From Abyssibacter sp036156195 (GTDB lineage: Bacteria > Pseudomonadota > Gammaproteobacteria > Nevskiales > OUC007), in the NCBI GenBank assembly GCA_036156195.1, contig JAYZUZ010000021.1, positions 18,874 to 82,873 on the forward strand: 64,000 nucleotides of DNA, read 5' to 3'. The position numbers and the translations under genes are program-made. A model generated the notes under the pieces. It was not told where the DNA came from and ran no database searches. It saw only the letters and a list, made by a program, of their open reading frames with translations. Each line of letters opens with the position of its first letter. Position 1 is the first letter of the stretch. Shown here in pieces: positions 7,188 to 17,080 of the stretch.

Positions 7188-10100
7188 ATGTTGCGTAGCC
7201 GTCGCCGGCTCTGGACCTGGACCGTCACGACCGTGGCCAGCACGTTGGTGCTGGCCGCGCTGGTTGTGGGTGTCTTCCGCTTGTCCGTCCTGGTGGCGCC
7301 CAGTTACAAGCAGGACATCGAACGCTGGGTTGCGCAGGTGATGAATCGCCCGGTTGAGATCGGTGACATGGATCTCACCTGGCGCGGGCTGCGGCCCACC
7401 CTGAAGTTCACGGAGGTGGCCTTGCAGGGCGTCAGCCCGGTCACGCCCGCACTGGAAGTCGCTGAACTGGAATTGGGTTTTTCGCTGGCCGACCTCGTGC
7501 GCGGTGAGGTCATGCCGGTGGCTATCAATGTGGTCGGCGCCGTTGTCGAAGTGGTGCGCGACCCCGAAGGTGAGCTGCGGATACGGGGTGTCAGCGCCCG
7601 GCCTCAGGGCCAGGCGCAGCGGCCGATCGGGCGTCAGCTGGCCAGCCTGGTCAGTGTGGACATGCGTGATGCCAGCGTGTTGTGGCACGACCAATTCCAC
7701 GGTCGGCCGCCGCTGTGGTTGCGTGGGGTGGACATGGACATCGATCGGGTCGGCACCGATCTCGACGTGGCCATCAACGGTGTGTCCCAACTGGGTAGCG
7801 GCCAGATCAATACACGATTCCGCATTGTCCAGTCGGCGGATGGTGAGCTCCTCGGGCTGGGTGGTCGAGCCCGTATCGAGCGCCTCACCCCGGGCCCCTG
7901 GATGGATGCCTGGCTGCCGCAACCACTGAATCTGGTCGGCGAGCCGTTAGATATCGACAGTGATTTCAACTGGACAGCGGATGCCGGCCTGGAGTTGGAG
8001 GGGCGCTTCGAAGCAGGGCAGTTGCGACAGTTCCAAGGGCCCGGGTCGCTGCAAAGTCTGGCCGGTCGGTTCAGCGCAGAGCTAACCGCGACCGAGCAGG
8101 CGGTGACGCTGAACGATCTGCAAGTGCGGGACCGGGATGCCGCATGGCTGGCTGAGCGCGTGGCGGTGGAGCACCGTCACAGCGGTGAACGGCACTGGCT
8201 GGCCATTCAGGCCTCGACCCTCCGGTTGCAGAGCCTGCTGCCCTGGGTGCCTGCCCAGGCGGAGGGGGCACCCTGGCATCGCGCGACCGGAACAGCCCGC
8301 GACCTACTGGCCGAGCTGGAGTGGGGCAGCGGAGAGGACCGGCCTTCCCTGTCGCTGACAGCGCAACTACTGGATGCCGGCTTGCTGCCCGGCGATGAGC
8401 AACCGGCGGTGTATGGTCTATCGGGGCCGGTTAGCCTCACCGAGGACCAGGGGACGTTGGAGCTGGATAGCCGCGACGTCACGGTGGAGCTGCCATCGAC
8501 GTTCGCGGAGCAGGCGCGCATTGACCAGCTGGTGGCCGCCGTGCAGTGGGCGCGTCAGGGGTCGGGCTGGGTCCTGCGCATCACGGGCTTGTCCGCCGAG
8601 GGGCATGGGGCCGATATCAACGGCGCGGCGGAACTCCGCTTTTCGCCGGAGTCGACGGCGGTGGACGTTGATCTCGCCTTGGCCAGCGAAGATGCCACTG
8701 CACTCAAGCCGCTAATCCCCACCCCCTGGCACCCGAAGCTACGCGCCTGGCTTGACCAGGCCATCGTCAATGGCCGTATCGGTAGCGGCCGGCTGCGTAT
8801 TGCGGGCACCGCCTCGGCGTTTCCCTATCGAGAGGGCGACGGCGTTTTTCGCCTGGAGCTGAATCTCAATCCGGTTAGCCTGAGTATCGGTCAGGGCTGG
8901 CCCAGCATCGATGATGCTGTCGCCCAGCTGGTCATCGACGGTGATCGACTGACGGTCGACGCAGTGTCGGGTCGGATGCTGGGCGTGGCGCTGACGCCCG
9001 CGACTGTCGAGATCGCCGATTTACGCGATCCACTGCTGTCGGTGGAAGGTGGTGCCAGCGGTCCTGTGGATCGGATGCTGGGTTTCCTGTCGCAATCCCC
9101 CTTGTCCAGCCGCGTGGGCTTTCTGGATGAGATGCTGGATCCGCGCGGTTTCGGGCATCTGGACATCACGCTGGGAATCCCGCTCAAAGACATCAATGCC
9201 ACGCAGTGGGCAGGGTCGGTCACGCTCACCGGTGTGGAGCTGGTCACGCGCGGGCTGGAAGACCCGTTTCGTGATGTTCAGGGCACCATCGGGTTTAGCA
9301 ACGAGGGGCTTCGGTCCACGGGGCTGAAGGGAGTGTTTCGTGATGCGCCGGTGCGGGTGGAGTTGTCGACCATCGACCAGGCCAGCACGCCGGTGACGCG
9401 TCTTGCGCTGGAATCGCCGATCCGCTTCGACACTCCAGATGATCCCTGGGCCCGGATGCTCCCCGAGGCTGTGCGCGAGGGCCTGGACGGACACAGTCTG
9501 TTACAGGCCGAGGTTTTGCTCGACGGGGCTGTACCCGATGTGCTGACCATACGGTCTGATCTCGTCAATGTGGTCTCGGATCTGCCTGCGCCGCTGGACA
9601 AGCCCGACCCGGCGGCAGCCGTACCGCTGACGCTGCAATTGCCGATCCACAAGGACTGGCCGAGGGATACTCGGGTCGTATTGGGTGAACGGCTGACTGC
9701 TCAGGTCCGCAGCCAGCCGGACCGCTGGCTGGATCGGGCGGCACTCAGCTTTGGCGGGAGTCAGGAGCCGGCCATTCCGGACCAGGGCATGACCATCGTG
9801 GGTACCGCACCGGCGGTGGATATTCTTCACTGGGCCAAGTGGTTGCCCCGTCTGGCAACCGGGCAGGGGGACGCCTCGGGTGAGTCGGCCGGCCTGCCGC
9901 CCATCTTGCTGGACCTTACTGCAGGCCGTCTGCGATTTGGTGCGATGCGACTGGGGCGGCAATCATTGCGCGGCACCCTGGACGATACGGGGGCACAGTT
10001 CACGCTCGCCGGAGCTGCGGTGGGCCAGTTGCAATGGGACCGGGCGGGGCGTGGTCGCTGGTTTGCGCGCCTGGACCGGTTGTTCATGGAGCGCCTTGCA

Positions 10101-10991
10101 CGGGTCGAGGGCGATGCATCACAACAATCGCCCACGCATGTGCCGCAACACTGGCCGGAAATTGACGTGCAGATCGGCCATTTGCAGGTCGCTGATCTCA
10201 ACGCAGGTCAGCTGACTCTGCGGGCCGTGCCCCGGCCATCCGGCATCTCACTGGAGACCGCACGAATGCAGGGCGGTGAGATCGATTTGGAGCTGGGCGG
10301 CTACGCAGCCCGACCGGATGAAATGACCCGGGCGGGGCTGACAGGGATACTCGAGACCGCACGCATCGACAAAGTGATGTTTGCCGCGGGGTTTGTGCCG
10401 AACGTACGGGCAGAGGCGGCGCGCATTGCCTTGAACATCGGCTGGCCGGATTCGCCCGAGGGGCTGCACCTGGAAACCGCCACAGGGGCGCTGGACATCA
10501 GCTTTCGTGATGGCGCATTGGCAGCGGTGGATCCGGGGGCGGGACGGGTGTTGGGCCTGTTCTCGTTTTATGCATTGCCGCGCCGGCTGTTGCTGGATTT
10601 TCGCGATATGACAGAGACCGGGCTGACGTTTGACGGGATCGACGGGCACTTCCGCATCAGTGGGGGGCGCGCGCAGACCGAAGACTTTGTCGTCTCCGCA
10701 CCCTCGGTCTCCATCGATGTCGAAGGTGAGGTCGGGCTGAGCACGCGCACCTATGATCAGGTGATCACTGTTTATCCGGATGTCTCGTCGGGCGTGACGT
10801 TGGCCGGTGCCCTGTTTGGTGGCCCGGCGATGGGCGCCATTCTGATGATCGCCCAGGAACTGCTCGACCGTCCGCTGAATCAGGCCACCCAGTTGTCCTA
10901 CCACCTGGGCGGGACCTGGGATGACCCGGTGATTACCCGCAAAGGTGCGGACGCGCCCACGCAGGTTCCCGACAAAGGACCGAGATCATGA
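7188..10991 (+). CDS. yhdP: YhdP-like AsmA-superfamily phospholipid transport protein
   Basis: This 1267-aa protein is almost exactly the length of E. coli YhdP (1266 aa). An N-terminal signal anchor (about residues 10-35, TVASTLVLAALVVGVFRL) is followed by DIERWVAQVMNRPVEIGDM, the usual DUF3971 start, then a long beta-rich periplasmic part. The C-terminal AsmA-like segment with LFSFYALPRRLLLDFRDM is diagnostic. YhdP, TamB and YdbH are established as bridge-like proteins carrying phospholipid to the outer membrane. The rng-yhdP-nit-tldD order is conserved. The stop overlaps the next start (ATGA). Confidence 0.93.
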   Translation: MLRSRRRLWTWTVTTVASTLVLAALVVGVFRLSVLVAPSYKQDIERWVAQVMNRPVEIGDMDLTWRGLRPTLKFTEVALQGVSPVTPALEVAELELGFSLADLVRGEVMPVAINVVGAVVEVVRDPEGELRIRGVSARPQGQAQRPIGRQLASLVSVDMRDASVLWHDQFHGRPPLWLRGVDMDIDRVGTDLDVAINGVSQLGSGQINTRFRIVQSADGELLGLGGRARIERLTPGPWMDAWLPQPLNLVGEPLDIDSDFNWTADAGLELEGRFEAGQLRQFQGPGSLQSLAGRFSAELTATEQAVTLNDLQVRDRDAAWLAERVAVEHRHSGERHWLAIQASTLRLQSLLPWVPAQAEGAPWHRATGTARDLLAELEWGSGEDRPSLSLTAQLLDAGLLPGDEQPAVYGLSGPVSLTEDQGTLELDSRDVTVELPSTFAEQARIDQLVAAVQWARQGSGWVLRITGLSAEGHGADINGAAELRFSPESTAVDVDLALASEDATALKPLIPTPWHPKLRAWLDQAIVNGRIGSGRLRIAGTASAFPYREGDGVFRLELNLNPVSLSIGQGWPSIDDAVAQLVIDGDRLTVDAVSGRMLGVALTPATVEIADLRDPLLSVEGGASGPVDRMLGFLSQSPLSSRVGFLDEMLDPRGFGHLDITLGIPLKDINATQWAGSVTLTGVELVTRGLEDPFRDVQGTIGFSNEGLRSTGLKGVFRDAPVRVELSTIDQASTPVTRLALESPIRFDTPDDPWARMLPEAVREGLDGHSLLQAEVLLDGAVPDVLTIRSDLVNVVSDLPAPLDKPDPAAAVPLTLQLPIHKDWPRDTRVVLGERLTAQVRSQPDRWLDRAALSFGGSQEPAIPDQGMTIVGTAPAVDILHWAKWLPRLATGQGDASGESAGLPPILLDLTAGRLRFGAMRLGRQSLRGTLDDTGAQFTLAGAAVGQLQWDRAGRGRWFARLDRLFMERLARVEGDASQQSPTHVPQHWPEIDVQIGHLQVADLNAGQLTLRAVPRPSGISLETARMQGGEIDLELGGYAARPDEMTRAGLTGILETARIDKVMFAAGFVPNVRAEAARIALNIGWPDSPEGLHLETATGALDISFRDGALAAVDPGAGRVLGLFSFYALPRRLLLDFRDMTETGLTFDGIDGHFRISGGRAQTEDFVVSAPSVSIDVEGEVGLSTRTYDQVITVYPDVSSGVTLAGALFGGPAMGAILMIAQELLDRPLNQATQLSYHLGGTWDDPVITRKGADAPTQVPDKGPRS

Positions 10992-11827
10992 TGCGAGTTG
11001 CTGCGGTACAAATGAACTCCGGGCCGGACGTTCCGGCCAACCTGAGCCGGATGCAGACCCTGGTTGCGCAGGCTGCGGACGCCGGCGCGCGCCTGGTCGT
11101 GCTGCCCGAAAATGTCGCCCTGATGCCCAGCTCGCAGGAAAGCCGCCTCCATGCTGCTGAATCGCAGGGTCAGGGGCCGATGCAGCAGGCCTTGGCAGAG
11201 GCTGCGGCCAAACAGCGTGTCTGGCTTGTCGGCGGCACCATTCCGCTCCGGGTGGAGGGTGATGCCGACCGGGTCGCGCCGGCTTTGCTGGTCTACAACC
11301 CGCAAGGTGAGATGGTGGTCCGGTACGACAAGATTCATCTCTTCGATGTGGAAGTGCCGGGCGACAGCCGCCGACAATACCGCGAGTCTGATGATTTCGT
11401 GCCCGGTGATGCGCTGCGCTGTGTTCAGGTCGACGATGTCTGTGTGGGCCTGTCCATTTGCTACGATCTGCGCTTTCCCGAACTGTACCGGGCGCTGGTG
11501 GATCGCGGCGCCCAGTTGCTGGTCGCGCCGTCCGCCTTCACCGCCCAGACGGGACGGGCGCACTGGGATTTGCTGCTGCGTGCACGGGCGGTCGAGAATC
11601 TGGCGTTCGTGATCGGCGCCAACCAGACTGGCGTGCATCCGCGAGGGCACCAGACCTGGGGGCATTCGAAGATCATCGACCCGTGGGGGCGTGTGCTGGC
11701 GGCTGCCGAGACGCTACCCGGCTTCGTGCTGGCTGATCTGGACCTGGAACAACAACGCGCGACGCGGACGCGCTTCCCGGCACTGACCCACCGGCGACTA
11801 TCCGCCAATGGCATCGAGGACGCATGA
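10988..11827 (+). CDS. Carbon-nitrogen hydrolase, Nit/YbeM-like (likely deaminated glutathione amidase)
   Basis: The 279-aa nitrilase-superfamily protein has the Glu-Lys-Cys triad in recognisable blocks: VVLPENVALM (Glu), VRYDKIHLFDV (Lys) and LSICYDLRFPELY (Cys). The DVEVPG segment after the Lys block and FVIGANQTGVH are typical of the Nit1/YbeM branch, whose characterised members hydrolyse deaminated glutathione. That substrate is inferred by family only. It overlaps yhdP and tldD by four bases on each side, so all three are coupled. Two ATGs in tandem open the gene. Confidence 0.88.
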   Translation: MMRVAAVQMNSGPDVPANLSRMQTLVAQAADAGARLVVLPENVALMPSSQESRLHAAESQGQGPMQQALAEAAAKQRVWLVGGTIPLRVEGDADRVAPALLVYNPQGEMVVRYDKIHLFDVEVPGDSRRQYRESDDFVPGDALRCVQVDDVCVGLSICYDLRFPELYRALVDRGAQLLVAPSAFTAQTGRAHWDLLLRARAVENLAFVIGANQTGVHPRGHQTWGHSKIIDPWGRVLAAAETLPGFVLADLDLEQQRATRTRFPALTHRRLSANGIEDA

Positions 11828-13272
11828 GCGATCAGACCATAGACCAGGCGCGTAGCGCCTTGCTGGAACCCACCGGATTGCGGGACCACGATCTCGACGA
11901 ACTGCTGGGTGCCATGATGCGGCCAGGGGTGGATTACGCCGATCTCTATTTTCAGCGCAGCCGATCCGAGTCCTGGATGATCGAGGACGGCATGGTACGC
12001 AGCGGCAGCTTCGATCTGGAGCAGGGAATGGGCGCGCGTGCCTTGTCGGGCGAGAAGACCGGCTTCGCCTACTCCGACGAACTGCACTTGCCTGCACTGG
12101 AGGCGGCATCCTCGGCGGCGGGTGCCATTGCCCGCTCGGGCGGGGTGATGACCGCCACACGTGGCCAGCAGGCCCAGGCGCCGGCGCGATATGCCGCAGT
12201 GGATCCTCTCAACTCCCTGCCGACGCCGGAAAAACTCAGCCTGCTGGAACGTGCCGACAAGGCTGCGCGTGCTGCCGATTCGCGGGTCATCCAGGTGATT
12301 GCCAACGTCGTGGGCGTACACGAGGAGATTCTCGTCGCCGCATCCGATGGCACCCTGGCTGGCGACATCCGGCCGCTTGTTCGTTTTGGCGTACAGGTGA
12401 CGGTTGAGCAGGACGGTCGTCGCGAGCGCGCCCACGCGGGCGGTGGTGGGCGATTCGGTTATGAGCAGATGGCCGATGGCGATCGTATCGAGGCCATGGC
12501 CCGAGAGGCCGTGCGCATCGCCCTGGTCAAGCTAGAGGCCCAGCCTGCGCCCGCCGGCGCCATGCCCGTGGTGTTGGGGCCCGGCTGGCCCGGTGTGCTG
12601 CTGCATGAGGCCGTGGGCCACGGGCTGGAGGGCGACTTCAATCGCAAGGGCAGTTCGACCTACAGCGGCCGGGTGGGTGAACAGGTGGCCGCCAAGGGTG
12701 TGACCGTGGTTGACGACGGCACCATGGCCGACCGGCGCGGGTCGCTCACGATTGATGACGAGGGGACACCCTCAGGTCGCAATGTATTGATCGAGGACGG
12801 CATTTTGCGTGGCTACATGCAGGACAAACAGAATGCGCGACTCATGGGTGTCCCGCCCACAGGCAACGGGCGGCGTGAGAGCTATGCGCATCTGCCCATG
12901 CCCCGCATGACCAATACCTTCATGCTGGCGGGCCAGGATGAGCCCGAGGCCATCATCGCGTCGGTAGAACGCGGCATTTATGCCGTGAACTTTGACGGTG
13001 GGCAGGTCGACATCACATCCGGCAATTTCACCTTTACCACCTCCGAGGCCTATCTCATCGAGCAGGGCAAGGTCACGGCACCGATTAAGGGCGCAACGCT
13101 GATTGGCAACGGGCCGGACGCGCTTGCGCGCATCTCCATGATCGGTAACGACCTGGCGCTGGATGATGGCATTGGTGTCTGCGGCAAGGATGGCCAGTCA
13201 TTACCGGTGGGCGTCGGCCAGCCCACCATCAAGGTGGATGAGTTGACCGTTGGCGGCACGCAGGCCGGCTAG
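11824..13272 (+). CDS. tldD: Metalloprotease TldD
   Basis: The 482-aa product matches E. coli TldD (481 aa). The zinc-binding HExxxH motif is in LLHEAVGHGLEGDFNRKGSS near residue 260, and LIEDGILRGYMQDKQNARLM and the C-terminal GVGQPTIKVDELTVGG are family hallmarks. TldD with TldE (PmbA) forms a heterodimeric peptidase that degrades unfolded peptides and matures some natural-product peptides. tldE is not in this window. The start overlaps the upstream nitrilase-like gene, and rsmD begins within the last codons. Confidence 0.95.
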   Translation: MSDQTIDQARSALLEPTGLRDHDLDELLGAMMRPGVDYADLYFQRSRSESWMIEDGMVRSGSFDLEQGMGARALSGEKTGFAYSDELHLPALEAASSAAGAIARSGGVMTATRGQQAQAPARYAAVDPLNSLPTPEKLSLLERADKAARAADSRVIQVIANVVGVHEEILVAASDGTLAGDIRPLVRFGVQVTVEQDGRRERAHAGGGGRFGYEQMADGDRIEAMAREAVRIALVKLEAQPAPAGAMPVVLGPGWPGVLLHEAVGHGLEGDFNRKGSSTYSGRVGEQVAAKGVTVVDDGTMADRRGSLTIDDEGTPSGRNVLIEDGILRGYMQDKQNARLMGVPPTGNGRRESYAHLPMPRMTNTFMLAGQDEPEAIIASVERGIYAVNFDGGQVDITSGNFTFTTSEAYLIEQGKVTAPIKGATLIGNGPDALARISMIGNDLALDDGIGVCGKDGQSLPVGVGQPTIKVDELTVGGTQAG

Positions 13273-13861
13273 GCGGGCGTCGGCTCGGCCGCAGCAGGTC
13301 CGCATCATCGGCGGCGACTGGCGCAGACGTCAGATCCCCGTCCCCGATGCGGCCGGGTTGCGACCGACCGGCGACCGCATCCGCGAAACGCTCTTCAACT
13401 GGTTGGCGCCACGATTACCGGGTGCGCGCTGTCTGGACCTGTTTGCAGGGACCGGTGTTCTGGGGCTGGAGGCCTTGTCGCGTGGGGCCGCGCACTGCCG
13501 CTTTGTCGAGGCCGCCACACCGGTCGCGGCCGCCTTGCGACACCAGCTGGATCAGTTGGGTGGTCACGACCGGGCAGAAGTCGTTGTGGGCACTGCGCCG
13601 CAGATACTCGATCGCGGGTCCGGCTCCTACGACTGTGTCTTTCTCGATCCGCCCTTCGGGTCGGGACTGTTACTGCCCACGCTGGATCGACTCATTCCAC
13701 AACTGGCCGCCGGACACCGGGTGTACGTCGAGCACGGCGCCTCGGATGCCGTGAGTTGGCCGAGCGGCTGGCAAAGTCTGCGGGACGGACGGGCCGGGCA
13801 GGTCCGTTATCATCTGCTGGCCTATCAACCCGATACCGACAGCCCCAAGGAGACGCCATGA
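13250..13861 (+). CDS. rsmD: 16S rRNA (guanine966-N2)-methyltransferase
   Basis: The 203-aa product has the RsmD N-terminus (VRIIGGDWRRRQIPVPD, then LRPTGDRIRETLFNWL), the SAM-binding loop DLFAGTGVLGLEALSRGA and the catalytic DPPF tetrad (FLDPPFG). It methylates G966 of 16S rRNA in the 30S subunit. The start is a TTG at 13250 inside tldD; later starts would cut into the arginine-rich leader. The stop overlaps the coaD ATG, the classical rsmD-coaD pairing. Confidence 0.92.
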   Translation: MAARRPARRASARPQQVRIIGGDWRRRQIPVPDAAGLRPTGDRIRETLFNWLAPRLPGARCLDLFAGTGVLGLEALSRGAAHCRFVEAATPVAAALRHQLDQLGGHDRAEVVVGTAPQILDRGSGSYDCVFLDPPFGSGLLLPTLDRLIPQLAAGHRVYVEHGASDAVSWPSGWQSLRDGRAGQVRYHLLAYQPDTDSPKETP

Positions 13862-14352
13862 CTGGCGACGGCGTGATCGCGGCCTATAGCGGAACATTCG
13901 ATCCGATGACCTACGGCCACACCGACATTATTCATCGCGCGGCGGCGATGTTCCCCAAGCTGATTGTGGCCGTTGGCGAGAACCTGCCCAAGGGGCCGGT
14001 GTTTTCGTTGGACGAACGGGTTGCACTGGCGCGCGAGGCGCTGGCGGACCTGCCCAATGTGGACGTGGTGCCCTTCACGGGCCTGGTCGTCGATTTTGCA
14101 TCCGACCATGGCGTGACCGTGCTCGTGCGTGGCGTGCGCAGCGTGTCCGACTTTGATTACGAAAAGCAGATGGCGGTGATGAATCGCTACCTCTCCGAGT
14201 CCGTCGACACGGTCATGCTCGCGCCCTCCAAGGAATTCGCGCATTTGTCCTCCAGCCTAGTCCGTGAACTGGTCCGCCTGGGCGGCAAGGTGGATGGGGT
14301 GGTCCCGGAACCGATCGCTAAGGCGCTGCACGCCCACTACGGCCGGACATGA
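13858..14352 (+). CDS. coaD: Phosphopantetheine adenylyltransferase
   Basis: The 164-aa enzyme transfers AMP to 4'-phosphopantetheine, the penultimate step in coenzyme A synthesis. The nucleotidyltransferase signature AAYSGTFDPMTYGHTDII is at the N-terminus, VLVRGVRSVSDFDYE is the central family block, and the second signature SSSLVRELVRLGG is near residue 130. The ATG at 13858 overlaps the rsmD stop; a longer reading from 13756 lies within rsmD and is rejected. The other CoA gene, coaBC, lies at 45.3 kb. Confidence 0.95.
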   Translation: MTGDGVIAAYSGTFDPMTYGHTDIIHRAAAMFPKLIVAVGENLPKGPVFSLDERVALAREALADLPNVDVVPFTGLVVDFASDHGVTVLVRGVRSVSDFDYEKQMAVMNRYLSESVDTVMLAPSKEFAHLSSSLVRELVRLGGKVDGVVPEPIAKALHAHYGRT

Positions 14353-16055
14353 TGCGTCAGGCACGTCGGGCCGGCCTGCTCGCCGCGTTCCTGTGGTGTG
14401 GAGCGGCGCTGGCCGCGACCGCGCAAACACCCCCGGGTTTTGCCCTGTCCAGTGCGCATCCGGATGCGACGGCAGCCGGTGTCCAAATACTCGAGGCCGG
14501 CGGCAATGCCTTTGATGCCGCCGTGGCCGTGTCGGCTGCATTGGCCGTGGTGGAGCCCACGGGCTCGGGGATGGGCGGCGGCGGCTTCTGGTTGCTGCAC
14601 CTGGCCGAGACCGGGCGGCAAGTGATGATCGACGGTCGCGAAGAAGCGCCGTCAGCGGCCACGGCCACGCTTTATCAGAACGATGCCGGTGAGGTGGTGC
14701 CGCAGCTTTCGCGTGACGGCGCACTGGCCGCCGCCATCCCGGGTCAGCCGGCCGCGCTCGTCCACCTGGCCAGCGAGTATGGCCGCCTGCCTCTGGCGCA
14801 ATCACTGGCACCGGCGATCCGACTGGCCCGGGAGGGGTTCCCGGTCGATGCTGTGCTGTTGTCCCGCCTGGCCTACCGCTTTCAGGCATTGGCCCGCTCG
14901 CCGGCCGCAGCCCGTGTGTTCCTGCCCGGTGGAAGCCTGCCCGCGCCGGGCAGCCTGATCCGGCAACCCGACCTGGCCAGCATGCTGGAACGTCTGGCGC
15001 GAGACGGTCACGAGGGCTTTTACGCGGGTGAGTACGCCAAGCGCCTGGTTGACGGGGTTCGCGCCGCCGGCGGCATCTGGCAGATGGATGATCTGGCCCG
15101 GTACCGCGTGCGTGAGCGCGCGCCGGTGACACTGGAGCTGGAGGGCGTTCGGCTGGTGAGTGCATCGCCGCCGTCCTCGGGTGGCGTCGTCCTCAGCCAG
15201 GCCCTCCAGGTGCTGTCACTAACCGACGCCCTGTCCAGGCCACCGGTGGACCGCAAGCATCTGGTTATCGAGGCTCTGCGCACGGCCTATCGCGACCGAG
15301 CCGCCTGGCTGGGTGATCCGGATCATGTGGACATGCCCATCGAGCGATTGACCAGCGCTGACTACGCCGCCGAGATCGCCGCCGATATCGATCTCAGCAA
15401 GGCTCGGCGCAGCGAGGATCTGGCTCCGCCGCAGCGGCTGTATGCCGACCGGCCGAACACGACGCATTTTTCGATCATCGACGGCGAGGGCAACCGCGTG
15501 GCTGCGACGCTGTCGATCAATCTTTCCTTTGGCTCGGCCTACATGGTTCCGGGAACGGGCATCCTGCTCAATGACGAGATGGACGACTTCTCCGCCAAGC
15601 CTGGCGTGCCGAATGCCTACGGCCTGGTCGGAACAGCGGCCAACGCCGTGGGGCCGGGACGCCGGCCGCTCTCGTCGATGACACCGACATTCGTCGAAAC
15701 AGACCAGCGTATCGCCGTCCTGGGGACGCCGGGTGGTAGCCGGATCATCACCATGGTGCTGCTTGCCGTGCTGGCCACCCTGGATGGTGCAGACGCCGAA
15801 ACCATCGTCTCGGCGCCACGTTATCACCACCAGTATTTGCCGGACGCCGTGTATTACGAGCCGGGCGCGTTGTCCGAGGCCGAGCAGGCAGAGCTGGAGC
15901 GGCGCGGGTTCACGCTGCGTAGTGCAGGGCGCGAGTACGGCAATTTCCACGCGGTGTTGTGGAATACCGCAGCCGATGAACTGGACGCGGCTGCTGATCC
16001 GCGTGGGATCGGAACGGCGGACGTGCGTCTGGCACCGGCCGCCGAATCGCCCTAG
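14349..16055 (+). CDS. ggt: Gamma-glutamyltransferase
   Basis: The 568-aa precursor has a signal peptide (about residues 1-26, ending around ALAATAQ), the Ggt N-terminal block SSAHPDATAAGVQILEAGGNAFDAAVAV and the autocleavage and nucleophile site TTHFSIIDGEGN, where the first Thr of the small subunit is generated. GSRIITMVLLAVL is a typical C-terminal block. The enzyme cleaves gamma-glutamyl bonds such as that of glutathione in the periplasm. It overlaps coaD by four bases and so probably belongs to the same transcript. An SDR gene converges on its end. Confidence 0.92.
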   Translation: MMRQARRAGLLAAFLWCGAALAATAQTPPGFALSSAHPDATAAGVQILEAGGNAFDAAVAVSAALAVVEPTGSGMGGGGFWLLHLAETGRQVMIDGREEAPSAATATLYQNDAGEVVPQLSRDGALAAAIPGQPAALVHLASEYGRLPLAQSLAPAIRLAREGFPVDAVLLSRLAYRFQALARSPAAARVFLPGGSLPAPGSLIRQPDLASMLERLARDGHEGFYAGEYAKRLVDGVRAAGGIWQMDDLARYRVRERAPVTLELEGVRLVSASPPSSGGVVLSQALQVLSLTDALSRPPVDRKHLVIEALRTAYRDRAAWLGDPDHVDMPIERLTSADYAAEIAADIDLSKARRSEDLAPPQRLYADRPNTTHFSIIDGEGNRVAATLSINLSFGSAYMVPGTGILLNDEMDDFSAKPGVPNAYGLVGTAANAVGPGRRPLSSMTPTFVETDQRIAVLGTPGGSRIITMVLLAVLATLDGADAETIVSAPRYHHQYLPDAVYYEPGALSEAEQAELERRGFTLRSAGREYGNFHAVLWNTAADELDAAADPRGIGTADVRLAPAAESP

Positions 16056-16060
16056 GCGGT

Positions 16061-16900
16061 TTAGCTGAACAGCCGGCGGGTGCCGCGGGCCACCAGGGTC
16101 TGGTAGCCCGTCGGTGCCAGACGCGAGATCCAGTCGATCGCGTGGGCGTCGGGGCCGATGAGCACCCGGCGCGCATTGCGCTTCACGCCCTTGAGAATTG
16201 TCGCAGCCGCCTTGTCTGGCGTGGTGATGAACATCTTCTCAAAGCGTGCCTTGCCACTGTCTTCGTCCATGTTCGTCACCCCTTCCATGCCGGTGAAACG
16301 GGCAGAGCGGGCGATATTCGTCTTGATCCCGCCGGGATGTACGCTGGTTGCCGAGACGCTGGCGCCTTCGATTTCCAGCTCCTGACGCAAGGCCTCCGTC
16401 CAACCACGTACCGCAAACTTGGTGGCGTTATACGCGCCTTGTGAGGGCACGCCGATCAGTCCGAAGACACTGGAAATGTTGATGATGTGGCCGTCACCCG
16501 AAGCCTTGAGGTGTGGCAGAAAAGCCTTGGTCCCGTAGATCACGCCCCAGAGGTTGATGTTGATGATCCACTCCAGGTCTTCATAGCTGGCGGCTTCAAT
16601 GGTTGACCCGAGGGCGACACCGGCGTTGTTGAAGATGAGGTTGACGCCTCCGTGCTTGGCCACGGTTTCATCGGCCCAGGCATGCACGGCGTCGCGGTCA
16701 GCCACGTCCAGGCGCGTGGTGGTTACGCGGCCTGCCGGCGCCTTCTGGCGGATCGTCTCGGCCGTGTGCTCGAGCCCCTTCGCGTCCACATCAGACAGCG
16801 CCAGATGGCAGCCATCGGCCGCCAGGCGCATGGCCAGTGCGGCGCCGATTCCCGAACCGGCACCGGTGATGGCGGCAGTCTTGTTTCCAAATGTTTTCAT
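16061..16900 (-). CDS. Short-chain dehydrogenase/reductase
   Basis: The 279-aa classical SDR has the NAD(P)-binding glycine motif TGAGSGIGAALA at residues 13-24, NNAG near residue 90, the catalytic Ser in INISSVFGLIGV and the catalytic YxxxK in GAYNATKFAV. The substrate cannot be read from sequence. The C-terminal part (VLIGPDAHAIDWISRLAP) resembles SDRs often annotated as acetoin or lipid-related reductases, but this is weak. It converges with ggt and faces away from the DUF445 gene. Confidence 0.88.
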   Translation of the reverse strand: MKTFGNKTAAITGAGSGIGAALAMRLAADGCHLALSDVDAKGLEHTAETIRQKAPAGRVTTTRLDVADRDAVHAWADETVAKHGGVNLIFNNAGVALGSTIEAASYEDLEWIININLWGVIYGTKAFLPHLKASGDGHIINISSVFGLIGVPSQGAYNATKFAVRGWTEALRQELEIEGASVSATSVHPGGIKTNIARSARFTGMEGVTNMDEDSGKARFEKMFITTPDKAAATILKGVKRNARRVLIGPDAHAIDWISRLAPTGYQTLVARGTRRLFS

Positions 16901-17080
16901 CTAAGCGTCTCCCTTCGCATGGTGGCTTTCCAGTGGAGTATCGCCGACTGGCCGGTGTGCGCCATTGACCGTGGCGCCGGGACCAGTCTGCCGGCGGCAA
17001 GGGCGGTGTACCATGAGCAAAAAATCGCGGCACGGACATCTACGGGGGCCGGCCCGCGACCATCACAAGGACGCGAACGC

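Noticed and set aside
16652..17080. 143-codon upstream extension of the DUF445 gene
   Set aside because: It is antisense to the SDR gene and lacks DUF445 similarity; the family N-terminus begins at the ATG at 17081.
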